Below, piece after piece: positions 1 through 11,370 of a DNA stretch of 64,000 nucleotides. Numbering within the stretch: position 1 is the stretch's first letter; each line of letters begins with the position of its first letter. A model generated the notes under the pieces. It worked only from the letters and a program-made list of their open reading frames with translations, had not been told where the DNA came from and made no database searches. A program made the position numbers and the translations under genes. The stretch covers positions 3,534,001 through 3,598,000 of the forward strand of contig BCHX01000004.1 in the NCBI GenBank assembly GCA_001599755.1, in the 5' to 3' direction. The DNA is from Gliomastix tumulicola. Lineage: Eukaryota; Ascomycota; Sordariomycetes; Hypocreales; Bionectriaceae.

Positions 1-1428
1 ATTCTTACTCTGCCACTTCATGAACCCGACAGACACGGAGTTGGGGGCGAAGGGGGAGGACACGGGCTTTCTTCACGGCGCTCGATGATTGAAGTATCTT
101 AATGGGGGTTTTCCACGAGAACAGACTCAAGGGAATTGTTTAGCTTAATTCAATTCGATACCCGTCAATCCGACCAACTTGTTTCCTTTGCATGATGATC
201 AAAGTGGTATTGCGTTCCTTTGTGCGCGCGTGTGCGTGAATCTTTCGTGGCTTACTGGCCATGCCATCATCGCCAGAAAAGCTCCGATGGGGTCGGACAC
301 AGGTCGGTATTGTGGTAACGTGAGCTATTGCTTGTGGCGTGTTCGGCGCCAACAACCCACGCACGTGGTTTTTACCATATTGCCAGCTGACGATCAGGTG
401 CACATTCTTATCAAAAATATTTTGGGAACTGAGATGATATTGGTCACTGCATGGTGAGCGTGAGCTTGCCGTGGCAGCCGGGGTCTTTCACCTCAATCTC
501 AAGACATGGGAACTGGTGGCTTGACCATGGCAATAATAGCGCCTCATGCTTCGATCATCTGCTATATGACTCCCTTCTCACCTGCAAAGAAGTCCTAGAA
601 ATTCCAACCAGCACATATCTGAAAAATACCTGAATGATAGTGGTGATATTTTATTATATACGCATTAGGCCGGCCGGACATCCCCTTCGCTGCGCTGCTC
701 TGCCAGTATTCTTGTAGGCCGAAATTCGGTCGTCTACGAGGTTGGGATGAAATTACACCAGAAGGCTTCGGAGCTTGCTGTTTTAACCACATCACTGGAT
801 ACCTGCGGCGCAGACCAACCTGGCACGCCTGGGTACCTTAATTGCCTGCCCCGCGAACATTGAGGAGGGGCTGGAGGGGCGGATGGAAGGGGTTGGGGCT
901 GAGAGGGGAGATAGGGGAGAAAAATATTAAGACACCTGTCAGACCTACCTCAGTAGTAGTACAGATCACCCAGTACATCCTTTCCTGTCCGTCATTACAA
1001 GCTCGGCATAGGGGCGAGAAAGACAAGAAAGAAGAAAAAATAGAGACTATTATATGTTTATTGTTCTGTTTATATCATCTATATTGATGTAGTACTGGGT
1101 TTATTGCGCAGGAACATTAATAAACCGCCATCTTTTTTGGAGGTGACTCAGTATTTTCTTCCCTGGTGGAGGGGAACTGAAATAGGCAACAGTGGGCGCT
1201 ATCCGTCATCTAGGATCATTCTCACCAAGCAGACATACCCGCTGACACAACAGCCTCACGTGGAATCGCGATCATCTGCTTGTCGCATTAGGTTGTTTTT
1301 TCCTTCCAACACTCCCTCACCTCATCCCGCCACCAAGGAAGGTGCGACTACCCAACCGATCATTTATCTCGAGGCAGGAACCCCTCCAACTCCCACCACA
1401 CATCACCACATCACCACATTAGCCGACT
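1..1428. other. Intergenic region upstream of ATG7
   Basis: No coding region could be supported. The only open frames are short, overlap on both strands and resemble no family I know. The last 150 bases before the ATG7 start are rich in C, A and T, as in a fungal 5' leader. A gene beginning left of the window could end here, but I see no convincing C-terminal exon. Confidence 0.5.
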
Positions 1429-3671
1429 ATGGGTGAATTACTGCAATTTGCGCCGTTCCGGTCGGAGATTGAGCTGCCGTTCTATTCGGCGCTCTTCGCC
1501 TCCAAGCTCGACCATGACATGCTCGATGATTCGGCCCGTGAGGTCCTCGGGCTGTATGAGCCCCGTCACGAGGAGCCAGACTCGAGCTGCAAGATGCAGG
1601 TTCTGGGGAACGCCCTGACAAACACACAGTACGTGTTGACGGCAGGCCCATGAAGCGCAACGGCAATAATGCTAAAATCTCCCTCTCAGGTCCCCTCTCG
1701 GAACCGCTCGAGCCGAAGGCACCATCAAGAACGTGAACACCCTCGAGAGCTTCAAGAACACCGACAAGGCGGCTATGCTTCAGACTGCCGGGCGACAGGT
1801 ACGTTCCTTGGTCTGAGTGCTGTGAGCGTGCGTGAGCTTACACTGATGCAGATCTGGGACGCCATCAACGACGGCAGCATATATTCCATCCCCTCGCTCC
1901 TCTCCTCGTTCGTCATACTGTCGTACGCCGACCTGAAGAAGTACAAGTTCACATACTGGTTCGCGTTCCCGGCGCTGCAATCGAGCCCTCAGTGGAAGAG
2001 AACGGGCGACGCGGAGAGACTCACAGCGGACGAGAGCACCGCGCTCGTTGACCGCGTGGGAACATGGCGATACAGCGTCGACACCCGGGAGCACGGCTTC
2101 TTCCTGGCGAAGAAGGTCCGGGGGGAGAAGGCCGAGCAGGAACAGAGCGAAGCGGCAAGCCACCTGCCATACCGGTGGGAGGTCGGATCCCTGCGAGAGT
2201 TCGAGGAGGGCTTCTTCAACGGCGTACCCGAGGAGGACCAATACGTTTCGTTCGTCGACCCTTCTACATACCCCCTTGGGCCTGGTTGGCCTCTGCGCAA
2301 CCTGCTCATCTTGATCCGCCAGCGCTTCCGCTTGAACAAGGTCAAGGTTCTGTGCTATCGAGACACATGGGCCAGCAGGCACGAGGCCCGAAGCATCATT
2401 CTCCCGCTGCAACTGGATCAGGCCGATAGTGCGCTCATGACGGAGATGCCCAAGGTCTCGGGCTGGGAGAAGGCACATAACGGGAAGCTCCAGGCCCAGC
2501 AGGTCAATCTCAGCGAGTACATGGACCCCACCCGCCTCGCAGACTCATCTGTCGACCTCAACCTGAAGCTCATGAAGTGGCGCCTGGCGCCTGACCTCGA
2601 CCTCGACCTCATCAAGAACACAAAGTGTCTCCTACTTGGAGCCGGCACGCTGGGCGGCTACGTTTCTAGAAATCTGCTCGGCTGGGGTGTGCGGAAGGTC
2701 ACCTTTGTCGACTACGGCAAAGTCTCGTACTCCAACCCCGTTCGCCAGCCCCTGTTCGAGTTCGACGACTGTGTGGATGGAGGCAAGTCTAAAGCCCCGG
2801 CCGCTGCCGCCATGCTGAAGCGAATTTACCCAGGGGTGGATAGCGAGGGTCATTCGCTTTCTGTCCCCATGCTTGGGCACCCATTCATCGACGAAGGCAA
2901 GGCAAAGGGTGATTATGAGAAGCTGAGGGAGCTCATCAAGGCGCACGACGTCATCTTCCTCCTCATGGACTCGCGTGAGTCGCGATGGCTGCCAACCGTC
3001 ATAGGCAAAGCTGAGGGCAAAATCGTGATGAACGCAGCACTGGGATTCGACTCGTACGTCGTCATGCGTCATGGCTCCGAGACCAAGGAAGAAGGCGCTG
3101 CGTCTCTTGGATGCTACTTCTGCAACGACGTCGTTGCACCCGGAGATGTGAGTTTGATGTGTAACGGCATCTTCGCTACATGAGACTTCGAGCTAACTTA
3201 ACTCTGCACGCGTAGTCTATGAGGGACCAGACACTTGACCAGCAGTGTACCGTCACACGCCCTGGTGTCGCCGCCATCGCCTCCGCGCTCTTGGTTGAGA
3301 TGCTCACCAGCGTCCTTCAACATCCCAAGGGCAAGGACGCCCCGGCACCGCAGCCGAAGGCAGGAACGGTCCCGGAGCGGGACCCGCCGGAGCACCCTCT
3401 CGGCCTGGTTCCCCACCAGATCCGTGGCTACGTCTCAACGTTCCAGAACATTGTCATTCGGGGCCAGTCCTACGACTGCTGCAGCGCATGCAGCCCCAAG
3501 ATTCTAGAGGCCTATCGGAGTGACGACTGGGAGTTTGTGAAGCGTGCGCTCCTGGAGAAGGACTTCGTCGCCGAGCTGTCTGGCCTGGCCGAAGTTCAGA
3601 GACAGGCGGAAGCGCTGGAGAGCGTTGTGGACTGGGATGAGGAGGACGAGGGGGCAGAGGACGACTTTTAA
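1429..3671 (+). CDS. atg7: ATG7, E1-like enzyme of autophagy
   Basis: Atg7 activates the ubiquitin-like proteins Atg8 and Atg12 with ATP and passes them to the E2s Atg3 and Atg10 in the cytosol. Exons 1429-1628, 1690-1798, 1852-3147 and 3216-3671 join in phase to 686 aa, the usual fungal length. The N-terminal E2-binding half contains KKYKFTYWFAFPAL. The E1 adenylation fold begins with LLGAGTLGGYV near residue 364-374 (nucleotide-binding GxGxxG), followed by VDYGKVSYSNPVRQPLF. Two cysteine pairs typical of the zinc site appear, CYFC and CCSAC. The catalytic cysteine is Cys545 in QQCTVTRPG, just after the last intron. The C-terminus is acidic and ends in DDF. The start gives the conserved MGELLQFAPF opening. 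It is followed by a same-strand gene about 1 kb downstream. Family and function are established; exon borders are inferred from phase and splice consensus. Confidence 0.97.
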
Positions 3672-4628
3672 CGAGTTCGAAGGAAGAGAGGATGCACCGT
3701 GCGTTAGACATGGATGAGGAGTTCGGTACTATTAGGACAGGCGGCCCGTAACAATTGGGCCAACATCTACTTAGCTATGAATGGACTACGCGACAAATAC
3801 GCATTTATGATCATTTGGCCAATACACACTAATGATTATGTGGCCATCTATAGGCACTACTTCACAGCCTCTCAAGTCCGAGGCTGTTGTCAGTGAATGA
3901 TCCTGACGAGGCAGTTGGGGAACACCAGCTTGGCCACGACTCCGATGATGGGGAGTACCATAGAGCGGAATAAAATGACAGCGCCCATAAAGTCGGCAAC
4001 TCGAAGCCTAAAGAGAAGGCTAGAGCTGCTGAGAGCAAAAAGCCTAAGGGAAAGACTCTCGAAGGGGAAGGGGGCTCAGGGCACGGTCACCTTCGAGGAG
4101 ACCATCCCTTAGCAGAATAGAACAAACGGCTGTGTGAACAGCCAACACCCTTGCGTCCGAAAACTTCGCGAGGATCTCACAGCCAACACCAAGGCAGTGA
4201 CGACTAACTGGTTCCTATCTGCCCGAGGTAGGTATTGGACCCATGCCTCGCCGTCTTGGTTGTGGCTTATGGCCCCTTATAATGGATGGTACTGGTGCTG
4301 TAGAACCTATGGAAAACCAAATAAGCGGAATATATGCCGTCCAAATAGACCTGTAGTAGCCCGTTATGCCACTTAAATATGGAATCATAAAGCCATTCGA
4401 CGCATTGGTTCAGCCACTTGATGAGGTTACTTCTGACGGTGAAGTCTCGCTTCGCTGCCGTGTTTGTGGTGATACTGATAACCCCACTTTAAAGTGGCGT
4501 AAACCGGCACGTGACAGCGCGTGGGGTCTTATCCTTGCCTCACTCTTTCACTCGCGCCTCAACGCGTTTACCTCTCTTTGTTCACAACCCCACCAACATC
4601 ATGATCAGGCCTGCTTCACGATGACACG
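3672..4628. other. AT-richer spacer with possible decayed coding fragments
   Basis: No intact gene. Two stretches read like remnants. About 3897-4115, in the frame one base after the first ATG, gives an acidic then Lys/Glu-rich peptide with one internal stop. 4366-4550 gives a peptide with a CRVCGDTDNPTLKWRKP segment, a single CxxC zinc-finger-like half site. Both are short, and neither can be assigned to a family. The rest is promoter-like sequence before the SNF2 gene. Confidence 0.35.
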
Positions 4629-7600
4629 ATGACCGACAGAAGCAACCCGATCGAAATCGTCGATGACGATGCAACGGCATCAGAATCAGACCGCGCTCAC
4701 GGATCCGGAGCTCGCCCCCCGAAGCGGAAGCTTGAGCCGGATTTCTCAGAGAAGGTCGAATTCACGGATGATTCAGACAACCAGCCCGTCCAATCTTCTA
4801 AGAAGAAGAAGAAGGCAAAGCGCAAGTCGAGTGGGAAGCCAAAGAGGAAGAGCGATGTCCGTGGTCACGATGGGCCGGATCCCGCCGAGGAGGACGAATA
4901 TCAGCTGTCCCGGATCCCAGAATACCTCCAGCAACGGCGACAGGACTTTGATGCTCATAAGAAGCGGTATCATGATTCCGCGCTTATGCTGCCTCCCGAC
5001 TACACCGGGATCTCCTTCAGCGAAACCAGAGGCCTCCAAGACGTCGAGGAGCGACCCAAGTTCAGCGAGAGCAGTGGAGTCAAACCGAGCAGACCCTACA
5101 AGGATATCGAGCTGCCTCAGTCTGCCGGGCTCATCCCCGCTTCCATTGCTCGCTATCTGAGAGACTACCAAGTGACGGGTGTGGCTTTTCTTCACAAGAA
5201 GTTTGTCTACCAGGAGGGTGGGATTCTAGGCGACGACATGGGTCTCGGGAAGACGGTCCAAGTGGCTGCCTTCCTCGCTGCCGCCTTTGGGAAGACGGGC
5301 GACGAGCGTGACGGCAAGCGGATGCGGGAGATGCGATACTACCACGACCGCTGGTATCCCCGCATTCTCATTGTGTGTCCTGGCTCTCTCATCATGAACT
5401 GGAGGAACGAGCTGAATCGCTGGGGCTGGTGGCACACTGATATCTTTCACGGTCCCAACAAGGAGGACATCCTGGGCACCGCAAGAGCTGGGCTTCTTGA
5501 GGTCATGATCACGACCTATGACACGTACAAGAACAGCTGCAGCTCGGTGAACATGGTGCAGTGGGACGCGGTCATTGTGGACGAGTGCCACAGGCTCAAA
5601 GACCGATACTCGGCGACCACCAAGGCGATGATGGAGGTCAACGCGCTGTGCCGTATCGGGTTGACGGGTACCGCGATACAGAATCGATACGAGGAGCTAT
5701 GGACGCTTCTCGACTGGACGAATCCTGGCCACTTCGACTCCCTTTCCGACTGGAAGAGGAATATCGCCACGCCCTTGTCTATTGGCCAGTCTCATGACGC
5801 GACAATGGCTCAGCTCAGTCTTGCAAGACAGACGGCCAGAAAGCTCGTGGAGAACCTCCTGCCCCGCTACTTCTTGCGCCGGATGAAGACACTGATTGCT
5901 CATCAGCTGCCTAAAAAGACGGATCGGGTGGTGTTTTGTCCGCTTACCGACCTGCAGCGTGAGGCGTACGAGAACTTCATCGAGAGCAAGGATATCGAAC
6001 TGTTGCGGCATCTTTCAGACCAGTGCTGTCCCGGAAAGAAGCGTGGTTGGTGCCATGACAAGCTCCTCGAGAATGGACTGCCTTGGCAGAGCATCATCTT
6101 TCCTAGCATGATTGTTCTGCAGAAGCTGGCGAACCATCTCACCCTTCTAGTGCCATCGACCACGGACACTGACACAAGGCACAAGGGGGAACTCGCCACG
6201 CTCAAGAAGTGCGTCCCTGACATCTGGCAGGAGCTGTATACGCATAGGGATCAGATTAGAAACCTGGTCAACCCCGAGTTCTGCGGCAAGTGGAAGGTCC
6301 TGAAGAGACTGTTGAAGTTCTGGAGCTCAAGAAATGACAAGGTGCTTGTGTTCTCTCACAGCGTGAGATTGCTGCGGATATTGCAGCATCTGTTCAGCAG
6401 CACGAGCTACACCGTCAGCTATCTGGATGGCTCCCTGAGTTATGAGGCAAGGCAGGAGGTCGTCGACAACTTCAATGCCGACCCTCATCAGTTTGTCTTT
6501 CTCATCTCCACCAAAGCAGGAGGTGTCGGGCTCAACATCACGTCCGCGAACAAAGTCGTGATCGTTGACCCGCACTGGAACCCTGCCTACGATCTGCAGG
6601 CGCAAGACAGGGCGTATCGAATTGGCCAGACGCGCGATGTGGAGGTCTTCCGCTTGATCTCGCTCGGGACAGTGGAGGAGATTGTATACGCCCGCCAGAT
6701 ATACAAACAGCAGCAAGCCAACATCGGGTACACTGCGTCTTCCGAAAGGCGATACTTCAAAGGCGTGCAGCAGGACACGCAAAGAAAGGGCGAGATCTTC
6801 GGCCTTGCCAACATATTCACATATCACGCCCAGAACGAGAGCGGGCTTCTCCGCGACATCGTGAACAAGACCAATATCGCAGAGGCCAAAGCTGGCGTCA
6901 ACCTCGTCGATGTGGACATGGAGCAAGCTTCAAAGGACAATGAACTGGGCGCCGTCAAGAAGGAAGAGGGGGACGCGGAAGATGGCGGGCTGAGCCAGCT
7001 CGCTGAACTGCTCAAGGTGGAGGACCAGGAGAAAGCACGAGACTCCCGTAAAGTAGCGCCTAAGACTGATGCCGTACAAGCTATCCTGTCCGCTGCTGGC
7101 GTGGAGTACACGCACGACAACTCGGAGGTCATCGGCACATCTAAAGTTGAGGAGCGGCTGTCACGGCAGGCAGAGATGAAGGAATACGAGGACAACGATG
7201 TGGAGGGCAACAGCGCGCTCTTTGCAGATGACGCTTACGAGGGCGCTGAGGGCTTGCACAATACCTACAATCCGCCGGAAGCAGTACGGCAGCGGCAGTT
7301 CTGCTCCATGGCTGAAGAGTTCGGGTTCGCCAACGCCACCGAATTCGCGCTGGTCGTAGAGAGCTGGACTCAGGAGGCGAGGAGAAATTGTTTGGATACA
7401 TTCTACCGGAGGAGGGCAGCGAAGCTGGGCAAGGAGAGTGACTCGGACCAGAGGGAAGAAGAACGATCAGCCGACAAGAAGGAGGAGTCTCCTGAGAAGG
7501 AAGAAGGGGAAGGACTCGACAAAAAGAAGATCAAGGTTAGTCCCTCGTGGGAGGTCAAGGCCGAGGCAGCCCTGACTCCGGCGCTAGTCAAGAGGGAGAG

Positions 7601-7763
7601 CAAGGTAGAAGACGAGGGTGCAGATGAGCTGGTGGCGAAGAAGGAAGAGTCACCGACTACGAAGAAGGAAGAGGAGGACGAGAAGAAGGTGATTAAGATG
7701 GAAGGGACTTCGAAGAGGAACTCCATTTTCCTATCCGATGATGACGACGACGACGAGTTATAG
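4629..7763 (+). CDS. SNF2-family DNA-dependent ATPase, ERCC6L2/RAD26-like
   Basis: Single-exon gene, 1044 aa, probably a nuclear chromatin or DNA-repair translocase. The N-terminus (1-110) is acidic and then Lys-rich, with basic clusters that can serve as nuclear localisation signals. The SNF2 ATPase lobe has a DYQVTGVAFL Q-motif region, Walker A GDDMGLGKT near residues 201-209, a Walker B box that reads DECH (318-321) rather than DEAH, and LTGTAIQN. The helicase C lobe contains VLVFSHSVRLL, STKAGGVGLNIT and AQDRAYRIGQ. The segment just after it, with RKGEIFGLANIF, and a C-terminal helical block with EEFGFANATEFALVVESW resemble ERCC6L2-type proteins and their HEBO-like region. The tail is Glu/Lys-rich and ends in a run of aspartates. 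Family assignment is sure; the exact orthologue (ERCC6L2 or CSB/RAD26) is an inference. Confidence 0.9.
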   Translation: MTDRSNPIEIVDDDATASESDRAHGSGARPPKRKLEPDFSEKVEFTDDSDNQPVQSSKKKKKAKRKSSGKPKRKSDVRGHDGPDPAEEDEYQLSRIPEYLQQRRQDFDAHKKRYHDSALMLPPDYTGISFSETRGLQDVEERPKFSESSGVKPSRPYKDIELPQSAGLIPASIARYLRDYQVTGVAFLHKKFVYQEGGILGDDMGLGKTVQVAAFLAAAFGKTGDERDGKRMREMRYYHDRWYPRILIVCPGSLIMNWRNELNRWGWWHTDIFHGPNKEDILGTARAGLLEVMITTYDTYKNSCSSVNMVQWDAVIVDECHRLKDRYSATTKAMMEVNALCRIGLTGTAIQNRYEELWTLLDWTNPGHFDSLSDWKRNIATPLSIGQSHDATMAQLSLARQTARKLVENLLPRYFLRRMKTLIAHQLPKKTDRVVFCPLTDLQREAYENFIESKDIELLRHLSDQCCPGKKRGWCHDKLLENGLPWQSIIFPSMIVLQKLANHLTLLVPSTTDTDTRHKGELATLKKCVPDIWQELYTHRDQIRNLVNPEFCGKWKVLKRLLKFWSSRNDKVLVFSHSVRLLRILQHLFSSTSYTVSYLDGSLSYEARQEVVDNFNADPHQFVFLISTKAGGVGLNITSANKVVIVDPHWNPAYDLQAQDRAYRIGQTRDVEVFRLISLGTVEEIVYARQIYKQQQANIGYTASSERRYFKGVQQDTQRKGEIFGLANIFTYHAQNESGLLRDIVNKTNIAEAKAGVNLVDVDMEQASKDNELGAVKKEEGDAEDGGLSQLAELLKVEDQEKARDSRKVAPKTDAVQAILSAAGVEYTHDNSEVIGTSKVEERLSRQAEMKEYEDNDVEGNSALFADDAYEGAEGLHNTYNPPEAVRQRQFCSMAEEFGFANATEFALVVESWTQEARRNCLDTFYRRRAAKLGKESDSDQREEERSADKKEESPEKEEGEGLDKKKIKVSPSWEVKAEAALTPALVKRESKVEDEGADELVAKKEESPTTKKEEEDEKKVIKMEGTSKRNSIFLSDDDDDDEL

Positions 7764-7889
7764 GAGTCAATGGCGTTGCTTGCTTTATGATACCCCCCTT
7801 ATTGCATAGGAATTGGAAGACTTTCAATTGAACATGCTCCCATCGATGTTGCCGGCAATGACCGTATACCATTGATGTTGATGACGCCT

Positions 7890-8932
7890 CTACTTGGTGT
7901 AGGTTCCGAGAATATGTGGCAGAGGGACGTATGCTGGCTCGGCCGGCGGCTGGGCGACATCGATCTTGGACCAAGGCCCAGCCTTGAGCAAATTGTCGCC
8001 GGTAGGACAGCACAGGCGGCACGATCCGATGAAGAAGGACCACGGAATGTTGACGAAGCCTAGACAATCCTGGGTCAGCCATCCGTCCATCCATCCATCG
8101 CGAGCAAAGACCAATCAAATCCAGTCGGTCAACGAGGGGGGGGGCTAGGAAAACACTTACGCTGGTACAGCTTGAGCAGCGGCCCTCCACGCTTCGCCTT
8201 GACGTGCTCGTACACATACCACCGACCACCAGGCTTCAACAGCTTATACAGCGCACGGATATTCTCCTCCTGGTCGGGGATGCTGCAGAGGCAGAGCACC
8301 GACACGATGCAGTCGACGCTGCCGGGCGCAATGGTGGTCGGATACGGCGAGGCCGGATCGCTGAGCGACTCGATGCCCAGCGGGATGACCTCGTATATGT
8401 CGTCGAGGCCGACGTCCTGGACACGCTTGCGCAGCGCGGCGGCGGACTGCGGGTGCGGCTCGACGCCGTAGATCTTGGTGATGCCGTTGTTGCTGCGGCC
8501 CCTGTTCCTCAGCTCACCACTACCACCACCAGTAGCAACAGACTGCGTCTTGTCGCCGCTGCTGCTGCTGTCCGTGTTGATCTTGAGGAAGACGTCGACC
8601 CAGTTCCCCGACCCCGCGCCGATCTCGACGACGGTGCCGCCCACGGGCGTGCCGACGACGGACTCGGAGACCTGGCCGTTGCTCACGCGGCCCTCGAGCA
8701 AGGGGATGACGCGGACCTCCGCGCTGTTCTTGACGAGGGGTCCCGCGGTCGCCCAGAAGTGGCCGAAGAGCGCGTCGCAGAAGGCCCAGGGCGAGAGCAG
8801 GGACAGGAACTTGCCCTCGGCGAGGAGCGCGCGCACGGTGAGGGGGATGTGGCGTGCCGAGAGCGACATGAAGATCCAGGGGTAGAAGAGCGTGAAGAAG
8901 GCCTCCTTGAGGGCGGCCCAGGTGGACGGCAT
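7890..8932 (-). CDS. SAM-dependent methyltransferase (class I)
   Basis: Two exons on the minus strand, 8932-8161 and 8059-7890, give 313 aa; the intron is 101 bp. The N-terminus holds hydrophobic segments (FFTLFYPWIFMSL, FLSLLSPWAFCDALFGHFW), suggesting attachment to a membrane or lipid droplet. Motif I of the Rossmann fold is VVEIGAGSGNWV. Motif II is GVEPHP, and later motifs include VDCIVSVLCLCSI and LLKPGGRWYVYEHV. This order resembles METTL7-type methyltransferases, but the substrate cannot be told. A Ser/Gly-rich insertion of about 30 residues sits between motifs I and II. The ATG at 8932 is preferred to one 27 codons upstream, because it begins the hydrophobic segment and the upstream peptide looks like leader. 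The 3' end converges on the SNF2 gene with only 126 bp between stops. Confidence 0.85.
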
Positions 8933-9244
8933 GGTTGGGCAGTTTTTCTTTTGCTGGCTGCGCGCGCTGGTTAAAGATGCGTGGATGGGATTGAGGGTGT
9001 TGAGATTGACCAACTGGTATGCGTATGAGGGCGTGGATAGGAAAAAGGGTGAAAATGTGGGAGAGTGTCAGAGTGAGGAGTGGGAGCAAAAAGGGGGGGG
9101 AGGGGGAATATATTATTATATAGTGACAGAGGCCGTCGGAGTGGGGCTGAGGGCATGAAAGGCGTGATTGGCACTGATATGCTAGAGATTTTGATATTCT
9201 TCCAGATTCACATTTATTTCTCCCTCTTCTGTGCGTCCTGACGC
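8933..9244. other. Spacer between methyltransferase and esterase
   Basis: Holds the methyltransferase promoter, with a TATATAA-like sequence on the minus strand around 9114-9122 (about 185 bases before the start codon), and the esterase 3' end. A run of G (about 9091-9107) lies beside it. No gene seen. Confidence 0.5.
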
Positions 9245-10536
9245 CTATCCTGAAAACTGCTTCACAAAGCTGACCACTTTCTCATAGTATTCCACCGCCT
9301 TGGGGTGCGTAGCGAACATGCTGAAGTAGTGCGGCATCCCCTGGAAGACAGTCGTCTCGACCGCCACACCTTCCTCCTTGAGCCGCTCGCCGTACGCGAG
9401 CCCCTCGTCCCTGAAGATGTCGAAGCCGCCGATGAGCAGACACGTCGGCGGCAGTCCCTGCAAGGAGGGCGCGAGCAGCGGCGAGAGGCGCCAGTCGGGC
9501 GTCGGCTCCGGCATGTAGAGGTCCAGGAACCACTCCATGCGGACGGCGCTCACAACACTCGCGTTGTGGTTCTGGCGGTAGCTGCCGAGCTCGTACCTGT
9601 CCGTGGGGAAGAACTTGGGGTGGCAGGTCACAGGGAAGCTCAGCAGCTGGGCCTGGACGCCCGAGATGCCCTCGTCACGCGCGAGGAGGGCCAGCGAGGC
9701 GGCCTGCAGGAGGAAAAAGGGGGGGAGGGCCGTCAGCGGTCACGTCACATGGGCAGAGAGGGCAAGGCAGAGCGGGGCTGATGCCCAGCAGCCAACTCAC
9801 CAAGTTCGAGCCGGCACTGCCGCCGACGAGGATCACCTTTTCAGGGTCCACACCGAGGGAGGCGGCGTTTTCCTTCGACTGAGGAGGAGGCACAGACGCC
9901 CATTAGTAATGCGCTCTCGACCACAAGGGCGGGGAGGACGCCGGGCTGCTCACCCATTTCAACGCATCCAGGGAGTCGTTCAGGGCGTATGGAAACCTGA
10001 ACTCGGGTGCCCTGCGCGGTAGATCCAAATGAGCGTCTTTTTCTCGACAACAACGACTCATCCCAGCAAGATTTGTCCCCTTACATTCGGTAGTCGACGC
10101 TCACGACGACAGAGTTGGTCCTCCCAGCAATGAGCAGGTTCTCCGCATGATCAGTGCAGTGCCCGCCAACGACCCATCCTCCTCCGTGGAAGCGCAGCAC
10201 CAGGGCAGGCATCGTGCTGCCGTTGGTCTCGTCCTTGGCCCTGTACACCTTGATCTCGATCTCGGCGCCGTCCCTCGTCGGTATCTTCCTGGTCTCCGTC
10301 GCGACGTCCTCGCCCTCCTTGGGGCAATCAGGAGGAGGCGGCGGCTCATTGAGCCACAGCTTGCGGAACTCCTCGAGGGAGAGCTCAGGCGCCCACATCG
10401 CCTCTATGGAAGCGTCCACCACGGGCTTGAGCGCCCCGAACCCGGGGTCTGGCTCGCTGTAGTGCCCATATTTGGGCAGCGGCTTGAAGTCCGGGTCGAT
10501 GGTGATGTAGTCTGGCTTATCCTTGGTGACGACCAT
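9245..10536 (-). CDS. Alpha/beta hydrolase, HSL-type esterase/lipase
   Basis: Four exons on the minus strand, 10536-10085, 10011-9954, 9878-9801 and 9703-9245, give 348 aa. The protein belongs to the hormone-sensitive-lipase group (Abhydrolase_3). It has the oxyanion motif HGGGW at 117-121, RMAPE at 150-154 (restored only by joining exons 1 and 2), the nucleophile motif GGSAGSN with Ser191, an acid in FDIFRDEG (Asp291) and His321 in GMPHYFS. All three catalytic residues are present, so the enzyme should be active. No signal peptide is evident, so it is probably cytosolic. Substrate is unknown; members hydrolyse short-chain esters, carbamates or lactones. The neighbouring methyltransferase lies downstream on the same strand, 312 bp away, but no shared pathway is evident. 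Confidence 0.92.
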
Positions 10537-11370
10537 GGCTGAGGCTTGTTACGATAATGAAGAAGAGTCGATATGGGCGTGTGAGTGCAGATGACGGGGC
10601 ATCATGGCGGAAGATGGATGGAGGGCAGACAATGGCCGTTTTAGCCAGCTTCGAATGAATGTCGGAAAATGCTTCCAACTGCCCAGACTGCCAATCCCCG
10701 CATTCAAGGCTTGACATGATGCGATTCGAGGCTGATGTTGCTGTACCGTGGGGTTTCCGGGAAAGCTTCTCCGCAGAGCTGAAGGCTAAGCTGGTCAGTA
10801 TTCACGTCAATACCAACACCCATTTACCATCGAGAACAATGATTCCTGGCTCCGAGCCCGCCAGTTTCGGACCGGACATAACCTGCAATTGGATTTTTAT
10901 TTGGGTATTTGGCTCTTGGTTGTTGTAGCCGTAATATCGAACAATGCCTCCTAGTTCTGGGACTTCTCGTGCGTGCATGTTCCCTCAGTGCATTTCTCCA
11001 TCCAATCATCTCGCGAACTCTCCAATTGATCGTGCTGGCGCACAGTATATAGACATTGCTATGTCTCTGTTCGACGTGCTCGGCCGTCTGGCTTCGTGGA
11101 TGAGAAGATCCCTTGGACTCGGTCGACAAACCCTCCATCTCCCCCTATCCTTCGCGTGCCGTTTCGTATCGTCGTAAGCGTTTTTCATCGGGTACTGGAC
11201 ATGACCAAGACAGCGTATAGCCTGATCTCAGGCTCCGGGACTGGCCACTGCGGATCAGCACCTGTGTACCGTCCCCGATGTGCCCTCCACAACCACACAC
11301 CAACACGGGTATCATCGCGGCTTTCCCCTCTTTGGCCCTCTTCGTTCCGAATATCCCTGGCAACGTCCCA
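10537..11370. other. Spacer between esterase promoter and IMP3 3' end
   Basis: Carries the esterase promoter and the IMP3 3' flank. A TATATAG sequence occurs on the plus strand near 11046, but no plus-strand gene follows before IMP3. Only short, low-quality open frames are present. Confidence 0.5.

Noticed and set aside
427..440. CTGAGAT sequence as a possible TPP riboswitch core
   Set aside because: The paired partner motifs of the thi-box are absent nearby and no thiamine gene follows.
8204..8974. 256-codon plus-strand open frame opposite the methyltransferase
   Set aside because: Runs of Arg, Asp, Glu and Ala without any motif, mirroring SAM methyltransferase codons on the other strand.
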